From Amphritea sp. (GTDB taxonomy: Bacteria > Pseudomonadota > Gammaproteobacteria > Pseudomonadales > Balneatricaceae), in the NCBI GenBank assembly GCA_018067325.1, contig JAGPUU010000410.1, forward strand, positions 1 through 7,431: a DNA stretch of 7,431 nt. Reading direction: 5' to 3'. The notes beneath the pieces are model-generated. The model saw only the letters and a list, made by a program, of their open reading frames with translations, was not told the DNA's origin and searched no databases. Shown here in pieces: positions 1 through 7,431 of this stretch. Each line of letters starts with the position of its first letter. Position 1 is the first letter of the stretch. Made by a program: the position numbers and the translations under genes.

Positions 1-1
1 T

Positions 2-826
2 GTATGTGAGCTAATGCTGCTTTCTCATGAGTCTCATGACTTTTTTGAAAGAGTGGGTGAGCTTACGCTAAGAGCTCCACTTCTTGCAGCAAGAGTTCTC
101 AGCTTTGCAAATTCTGCGGCATCAGCCTCTTCTAAGCCAATAACCAGTATTGAGGATGCGCTGATTCGATTAGGTATAATAAAAACACTCTCTTTGATTA
201 CCGTAATGTCCATTTCAAAAATTGTCCCTCCCTCAAAGCCAACACACAAAGCAATTTGGAGCCATTCTTTAGAAACAGCACATTTATGCAAACACCTGGC
301 TGAAAGCGTAGATGATTTTTCAGTAGATAAGGAGTTAGCCTACCTTTGTGGGCTCCTGCATGATATTGGCCGATTTGTCCTCCTTCAGATATCGCCAAAG
401 ATTATCGATGTCATTGATGTACATGTGTGGGATAAGGCTACGGAATTACCCGGTGTAGAAAATAAATTATTTGGCTTTACCCATGCTGATGTTGGTTGTT
501 TAGCAGCCAAAAAATGGAGTTTTCCTGAAATTATTACTCAGGTAATTCAGCAACATCATCGCTATAACTTATGGCAGATAAATGAAGAATCTGTTGAATT
601 CAGACAGTTACTAACAGTAGTGCAGCTAGCTGACTCGATCAGTGTCTTTATGCACAAGAATCAAGGCTGGCAAGATTGGTCTGAAACGGAACTAAAAGAT
701 CGAATTACTGAAGAATGTATTCATAAAAACTGGCCCATCATTAATTTTAAGCTAGATGCGCTTATTTCCTGTATGCCAAAACTACAAGCTGAGTGTAATG
801 AAATACTGAAAGGCATGGGAATTTAA
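2..826 (+). CDS. HDOD-domain signalling protein, 5' end outside window
   Basis: Partial gene: the frame is open to the left edge (V-C-E-L precede the first Met at 14), and residues before that Met fit the start of an HDOD domain, so the true start probably lies a few codons outside. 274 residues are visible, near the usual size of HDOD-only proteins. The fold signature is clear: L-L-A-A-R-V-L-S-F-A-N-S at about residues 27-38, then P-I-T-S-I-E-D-A-L-I-R-L-G. Counted from the Met at 14, the HD-type metal ligands seem present: H84 (WSHS), H116-D117 (LLHDIG), H157 (FTHADVG), H181-H182 and D207 (LADS). Many HDOD proteins have lost these, so hydrolase activity remains possible. Family members are cytoplasmic regulators of motility, signalling or stress; the specific role here is unknown. 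No second domain follows. Base composition is AT-richer than the neighbours (hand count of three 60-base rows gives about 37% GC). Confidence 0.88.
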   Translation, partial: VCELMLLSHESHDFFERVGELTLRAPLLAARVLSFANSAASASSKPITSIEDALIRLGIIKTLSLITVMSISKIVPPSKPTHKAIWSHSLETAHLCKHLAESVDDFSVDKELAYLCGLLHDIGRFVLLQISPKIIDVIDVHVWDKATELPGVENKLFGFTHADVGCLAAKKWSFPEIITQVIQQHHRYNLWQINEESVEFRQLLTVVQLADSISVFMHKNQGWQDWSETELKDRITEECIHKNWPIINFKLDALISCMPKLQAECNEILKGMGI

Positions 827-927
827 TATATATGCTTTGGTAATCCCCCCTAAACTTCTGGTATTTATGAAGCGGCTAAATCAGCCTGTTAAAAAAGGCT
901 ATAGTACAACAGACTCGAGTCGATTAA

Positions 928-959
928 CTATGTCCGCTGTGGGTCGAAAGCGGATATAG
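928..959. repeat. strong inverted repeat, probable dispersed intergenic hairpin
   Basis: Bases 928-938 (CTATGTCCGCT) pair with 949-959 (AGCGGATATAG) to give an 11-pair stem with a single G-T wobble and a 10-base loop (GTGGGTCGAA). From memory, not from a search, closely similar TCCGCT...AGCGGA hairpins with a GGGTCGAA-type loop recur between genes in many gammaproteobacteria. I therefore read it as a member of a dispersed repeat family rather than a gene-specific site. There is no U-tract on either side, so a simple intrinsic terminator is unlikely. Confidence 0.6.
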
Positions 960-1060
960 GTGACAGGTTTATTTGAATCAGATTGGATTGAAGGGGCCGG
1001 TTTATATTTTCTAGATAGTTCAAGGATAAGCGAACAAAATACCGCTCCTACTGATACCTA

Positions 1061-1129
1061 AATGCTCTTCCTCGCAAGGAAAACGAAGTTTTCCGTCTAG
1101 CCACTAGCAGTCGCGAAGCGGCGTTCTAG
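1061..1129. repeat. structured intergenic repeat, copy 1 (abuts cytochrome stop)
   Basis: This copy shares with 1538-1630 the initial AATGCT, an 18-of-19 match (1068-1086 against 1551-1569, differing at one loop base), and CCACTAGC at 1101-1108. It contains a hairpin TTCCT-CGCA-AGGAA (1068-1081) that overlaps a second one, GGAAAAC-GAA-GTTTTCC (1078-1094), so only one can form at a time. A third imperfect stem GTCGC-GAA-GCGGC lies at about 1110-1122. Its end touches the stop codon of the minus-strand cytochrome gene. A terminator or RNA-stability role for the cytochrome message is an inference from position; there is no canonical U-tract. Confidence 0.65.
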
Positions 1130-1453
1130 CTACCGTACTTTAAGGCTAAACAGGTAATCCACAATCGCTGAGGCTTGTTGTTCTGTGAGGTCTGGAAATG
1201 TCGGCATCTCAGGCCGGGAAGGGTCGCCTTGCCGGATCAGTAGTACCACCTGCTCTTCCTGCAATGCTGTACGCTTATTTGCGGGGATGCCTTTGAGGAA
1301 GTCGCCGGAGCCATCTTTTTTATGGCAGCGTGCGCAGTTGAGGGAATAAAGCTCTTCGCCATCGATTGAGGTTGTTTGCGGATCGCTGTTGTCTGAGCAA
1401 CCGCTCAGTAACAGGGTGAGTAGAGCGGGTAACATGAACAATCGGGTATTCAT
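1130..1453 (-). CDS. small monoheme cytochrome c lipoprotein
   Basis: 107-residue c-type cytochrome. Residues 1-18 form a lipoprotein signal peptide ending in the lipobox L-S-G-C, with C19 as the lipidated residue; S20 at +2 predicts outer-membrane rather than inner-membrane retention if the enteric Lol rule holds. The heme-attachment motif C-A-R-C-H is at 40-44, followed by a flexible loop. M83 in P-E-M-P-T-F is the likely distal heme ligand, with the usual closing helix (LTEQQASAIVDYLFSL) at 89-104. The mature domain is about 89 residues, a minimal class I fold, so it should act as a periplasm-facing electron carrier; its redox partner is not identifiable. It stands alone, with repeat copies on both sides. 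The start at 1453 is set by the signal peptide; GAGAGGA lies about 10 bases upstream. Confidence 0.9.
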   Translation of the reverse strand: MNTRLFMLPALLTLLLSGCSDNSDPQTTSIDGEELYSLNCARCHKKDGSGDFLKGIPANKRTALQEEQVVLLIRQGDPSRPEMPTFPDLTEQQASAIVDYLFSLKVR

Positions 1454-1485
1454 TTCAGAATCTGTCCTCTCTCAAAGCCTGCTTA

Positions 1486-1514
1486 AGTATCCCTACGTTC
1501 TAAAGATAGATCAA
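1486..1514 (-). promoter_or_regulatory. candidate sigma-70 promoter of the cytochrome gene
   Basis: On the minus strand TTGATC (1509-1514) is followed after exactly 17 bases by GATACT (1486-1491). These match the -35 and -10 consensus at four of six positions each. Transcription would start about 25 bases before the cytochrome ATG. This is a pattern match only, but it is the best-spaced pair in the 84 bases between the gene and repeat copy 2. Confidence 0.4.
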
Positions 1515-1537
1515 CTCTAGGAATGTGATCAGGTTTT

Positions 1538-1630
1538 AATGCTTTTGCTTTTCCTAGCAAGGAAAACGACATTTTTCGTTTTAACCACTAGCCAGCTGAA
1601 CTTGTTCAGCGGTCTGCCTTTCCTGGTGGC
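1538..1630. repeat. structured intergenic repeat, copy 2 (abuts holA stop)
   Basis: This is the second copy of the element at 1061-1129. It has a perfect 7-bp hairpin TTTTCCT-AGCA-AGGAAAA (1549-1566) and an overlapping perfect 7-bp hairpin AAAACGA-CATTTT-TCGTTTT (1563-1582) that shares one arm with it. The conserved CCACTAGC is at 1585-1592. A further perfect inverted repeat, GCTGAAC-TT-GTTCAGC (1595-1610), occupies the place of the imperfect stem in copy 1. CCACTAG (1585-1591) can also pair with CTGGTGG (1622-1628) around that hairpin. It lies directly after holA, so it may end or protect the leuS-lptE-holA message; that role is inferred from position. Confidence 0.65.
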
Positions 1631-2647
1631 CTATCTTAGCCCTAATTCGACCCCGGCAAGTTGGAGAATTATCCCGGTCAGGGTTAACCAAGGGTCGCCA
1701 ACAGCGCCTTTGATCTGCGCGTCGGCTTCTGAGCAACGGCTTAGCATCTGTTTGAGGGTCTCAGGGTGAATACGCTGGGCCGCTGAGCGTAACCAGTTTT
1801 TCCGTTTGCCCCAGACTCGCTCTCGCTGACAGATGGTGTCGAAAGGGGTGCCTTTGCTGAGGCCGTTCTGGATGGCGATGAGAGATCGAATTTCTTTGCT
1901 GATCGCCCAGAGTGCTACGGTTGCTTCAGTACCTTCCTGTCGCAACACTTCAATGATTTTGTTACAACGGCTAACCTGTTGCTGTATAGCGGCTTCAGTA
2001 AGGCCGTAGATGTCATAGCGGGAGCTGTCGGATACGCTGTCCATCACCATATCAGCGGAGATGCTTTGGCCTGCGTAGAGTAGGTTAAGCTTGTCCAGCT
2101 CCTGCTTAGCTGCCAGCAGGTTACCTTCTATACGTTCACAGAGTAACTGAACCGCATCATTTTCAAGGTTAAGGCCGATCTGCTGCGCTCGCTGATTAAT
2201 CCAGCCGGGGAGTTGCTGAAGTTCTACCGGCCAGATCTCTACAATAATGCCTTTCTGATCGATCGCTTTGAACCACGCGCTTTTCTTTGCCCCTGCGTCC
2301 AGTTTATTAGCGATGATCAGTAGTACATTATCCTCAGCAGGACGTTCTAAGTATTCTCGCAGGATATCACTAGCTTGTTTGTTAGGTTTGCTGCTGCCTA
2401 AGCGAAGTTCGATGATCTTCTGTTCAGCAAACAGGGAGAGGGCGTTGGCGCACTGCAGTAGGTATTCCCACTTAAAGCCCGAGTCGGTGTAGAGGGTTTC
2501 CCGTTCGGTGAATCCCACGGAGTTGAGGTGTTGACGCAGAAGGTCGCAGCTTTCCTCAATCAGCAGGGTTTCGTCCCCGGTCACCATATAAACCGGAGCC
2601 GGTTGCTGGCTGAGTTTGCTGGCAAGCTGCTCTGGTTTTATTTTCAT
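1631..2647 (-). CDS. holA: DNA polymerase III subunit delta
   Basis: Delta is the clamp-loader subunit that opens the beta sliding clamp, working with delta' and the gamma/tau subunits in the cytoplasmic replisome. At 338 residues it is close to E. coli HolA (343). Recognisable blocks are VYMVTGDETLLIEE (19-32), the degenerate nucleotide-binding region of the N-terminal domain; NALSLFAEQKIIELRL (68-83), next to the clamp-binding element; IEGNLLAAKQELDKL (173-187) in the middle domain; DSSRYDIYGLTEA (207-219); and the C-terminal collar segment ending DPWLTLTGIILQLA (318-331). It is the last gene of the leuS-lptE-holA unit. Its ATG follows the lptE stop by five bases with only a weak GAG upstream, which suggests translational coupling. 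In E. coli nadD follows holA; here a cytochrome gene does. Confidence 0.95.
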   Translation of the reverse strand: MKIKPEQLASKLSQQPAPVYMVTGDETLLIEESCDLLRQHLNSVGFTERETLYTDSGFKWEYLLQCANALSLFAEQKIIELRLGSSKPNKQASDILREYLERPAEDNVLLIIANKLDAGAKKSAWFKAIDQKGIIVEIWPVELQQLPGWINQRAQQIGLNLENDAVQLLCERIEGNLLAAKQELDKLNLLYAGQSISADMVMDSVSDSSRYDIYGLTEAAIQQQVSRCNKIIEVLRQEGTEATVALWAISKEIRSLIAIQNGLSKGTPFDTICQRERVWGKRKNWLRSAAQRIHPETLKQMLSRCSEADAQIKGAVGDPWLTLTGIILQLAGVELGLR

Positions 2648-2652
2648 AGGCT

Positions 2653-3153
2653 CTAAGGCTTAATGTTGGCGTAGAAACGGAGGATCTGACTGGCCAGTTG
2701 CTGCTCCATTTCAGAGTAGAGCTGGGTTTCCTGAACGCTGCTGGCGGTTTCCCGGTCGGCATCGTAATCGTAAGTGCGTTCTATTGTCAGCTTACGTTCC
2801 AGTACTATCTCCCCTTGTGGATTTCTCACAAGGAAACTGACCTTCCGGGTTAATTCGTACTCGTCGATATCGGCGTTAGCACCCAGAGAGGCTTCACGAC
2901 GACTTCGGGACTCAGAATTGATCTCTAGCTGATAGCCCTGGCCACCGTTCACCGTAATACCGTTGGCTTCAAACTGACGGCGCAGAAGCGGTTCCAGGCT
3001 GCTGCGTGAGCGATCTGGCATTACCAGAGTCAGCTGGCGTAGCGGTTCTGCTATATCAGCATTGCCACGCAGATGAAATCCGCAGGCGGAGAGCATCAGA
3101 CAGCTGACTATCAGAAAAAATGTTGCTGAAAACCGATTCAGGCCGTAAGTCAT
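2653..3153 (-). CDS. lptE: LPS-assembly lipoprotein LptE
   Basis: LptE plugs the LptD barrel in the outer membrane and helps insert lipopolysaccharide into the outer leaflet. The 166-residue product has a signal peptide with a hydrophobic core (FSATFFLIVSCLM) and the lipobox L-S-A-C, with C24 lipidated, followed by the family hallmark C-G-F-H-L-R-G. The rest matches the LptE pattern: LRQLTLVMPD (38-47), a helix around LEPLLRRQFEANGI (53-66), the strand YELTRKVSFLVRN (99-111) with the following E-R-K-L-T, then Y-D-Y-D-A and a C-terminal helix (EMEQQLASQILRF). It sits ten bases after leuS and five before holA, the order common in gammaproteobacteria. As a lipoprotein it depends on Lnt, encoded at the right end of the window. 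Confidence 0.95.
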   Translation of the reverse strand: MTYGLNRFSATFFLIVSCLMLSACGFHLRGNADIAEPLRQLTLVMPDRSRSSLEPLLRRQFEANGITVNGGQGYQLEINSESRSRREASLGANADIDEYELTRKVSFLVRNPQGEIVLERKLTIERTYDYDADRETASSVQETQLYSEMEQQLASQILRFYANIKP

Positions 3154-3163
3154 CTGTTATTCC

Positions 3164-6425
<3,262 letters not shown>

Positions 6426-7431
6426 CATTAGCGCTGTCAGAATCTGCAGCGGTAATATTCCCCACTGCTGATAAGGTGTCAGGCCCTCCATTCGGCGGAC
6501 CTCTCCTACCAGCACCGCCTGCTCATATTGAGGTATTGTCGCGCTGATTTGTCCATCTGGGCTAATCAGTGCGCTGATGCCGTTATTGGTACTTCTGATT
6601 AACCAGCGCCCAGTTTCAAGTGCCCGCATACGCGCAATCTGCAGATGCTGTGTCGGGGCAGTAGAGTGACCAAACCAGGTGTCATTGCTGACGGTGAGTA
6701 ATAGATCGCTGTTAAGGCTATTGTGTCGAACCAGTTCAGGGTAGGCAATCTCGTAACAGATAAACGGTGCGATATGAGTGTCACCTGCCTCTAACAGCGG
6801 TTGGTTGGCTGAGCCCAGACTAAATTCAGACATTGGCAGATCGAAGAAATCAATAATACCGCGTAGCTGGCTTTCCAATGGTACATATTCACCAAAAGGC
6901 ACTAAACGTTGCTTATCGTAGCTTCCACCGCCACCGGCAAACAGGGTCAGACTATTAGTATAGCGTCTTCCTTGAGGATGCTCGGGGTCGAGATACATGG
7001 TCGGAATGCCGCTGATCATGGCAGTATTACTTTGCTCTAGTTGTTCTATCAACGGGCTGAGCATCGCTGATGCCGACGTGTAAAAAGTAGGAATAGCGGT
7101 TTCAGGCCAGATCAGTAGATCGACTTTATCACTGCCCTGACTTAGATCGACATAGGTTTGTAGAATATTGTCCAGATTGCTACGTATCCATTTCTCTTCT
7201 TGAGGAATATTCGCCTGCACCAGCATCACATCTACCGGCTCACCAATCGGCAAGGTCCAGTCTTCGGGAATCTTTTCTTGTTGTATGGCGACCCAGGGTA
7301 TTGCCAGCAACATCAGGATTGCAGCTGATTGTAGCGGGTGATTCAAACGCTTAAAAAAGGTGACTGACAGCGTACCCACTAATACTACATAGAGGCTGAG
7401 GAACCAGACGCCACCCAGTGGGGCAAATACC

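Larger units (their letters stand above)
827..1129. other. gene-free stretch between HDOD gene and cytochrome gene
   Basis: This is a 303-base gap between convergent genes. I see no credible coding region. It holds a weak hairpin (AGCCT/AGGCT around 884-901) without a U-tract, a perfect 10-bp palindrome GACTCGAGTC at 912-921, a strong hairpin at 928-959, and copy 1 of a repeat at 1061-1129. The part from 960 to 1060 shows nothing I can interpret. A 30-codon reading frame at 867-959 ends inside the hairpin and is probably spurious. Confidence 0.6.

Noticed and set aside
884..901. AGCCT/AGGCT hairpin as terminator of the HDOD gene
   Set aside because: The stem is only five pairs, the loop is A-rich, and no U-tract follows on the plus strand.
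867..959. 30-codon reading frame ending in M-S-A-V-G-R-K-R-I
   Set aside because: It has no clear ribosome binding site, and its end is simply the translation of the hairpin at 928-959. Such frames are probably spurious.
1539..1769. 76-codon plus-strand reading frame across repeat copy 2 and the holA end
   Set aside because: It is antisense to holA, starts inside a structured repeat and shows no protein family pattern.
7377..7379. GTG as the start of a short Lnt
   Set aside because: The frame continues upstream to the edge with residues typical of the Lnt membrane domain, so this GTG is an internal Val codon.

Overview
The window looks like chromosomal DNA of a marine-type gammaproteobacterium. 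The order lnt (-), zinc-ribbon DUF1451 gene (+), leuS-lptE-holA (-) is familiar from Pseudomonas and related Oceanospirillales-like genomes. The LeuRS sequence also has the zinc-1 region form (DPVDQ...GRGWRSG) that I associate with that side of the class rather than with enterics. Genus cannot be fixed from the sequence alone.

Layout from left to right. Bases 2-826 (+) encode an HDOD-domain signalling protein whose first few codons lie outside the window; this gene is visibly more AT-rich than the rest. Bases 827-1129 hold no convincing gene, but they carry an 11-bp-stem hairpin (928-959) and the first copy of a structured intergenic repeat (1061-1129). A small monoheme cytochrome c lipoprotein follows (1130-1453, -), with a plausible promoter at 1486-1514. 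The second copy of the repeat (1538-1630) comes next. It abuts the stop of holA, the last gene of a tightly packed minus-strand unit leuS (3164-5755), lptE (2653-3153) and holA (1631-2647), whose intergenic gaps are 10 and 5 bases. A 124-base divergent spacer (5756-5879) separates leuS from the zinc-ribbon gene (5880-6425, +). The zinc-ribbon gene overlaps the 3' end of lnt (6366-7430, -) by 60 bases tail to tail; lnt runs off the right edge.

The genes are mostly housekeeping: leucyl-tRNA charging, the LPS-export lipoprotein LptE, the DNA polymerase III clamp-loader subunit delta, and lipoprotein N-acylation by Lnt. LptE and the cytochrome both carry lipoboxes, so they should be Lnt substrates. 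I found no undescribed multi-gene system. What deserves a second look is non-coding: the duplicated repeat with competing hairpins at the ends of two neighbouring minus-strand genes, a terminator-like hairpin with a U-tract in the leuS leader, a 9-bp perfect inverted repeat inside the zinc-ribbon gene just past the lnt stop, and the dispersed-type hairpin at 928-959.
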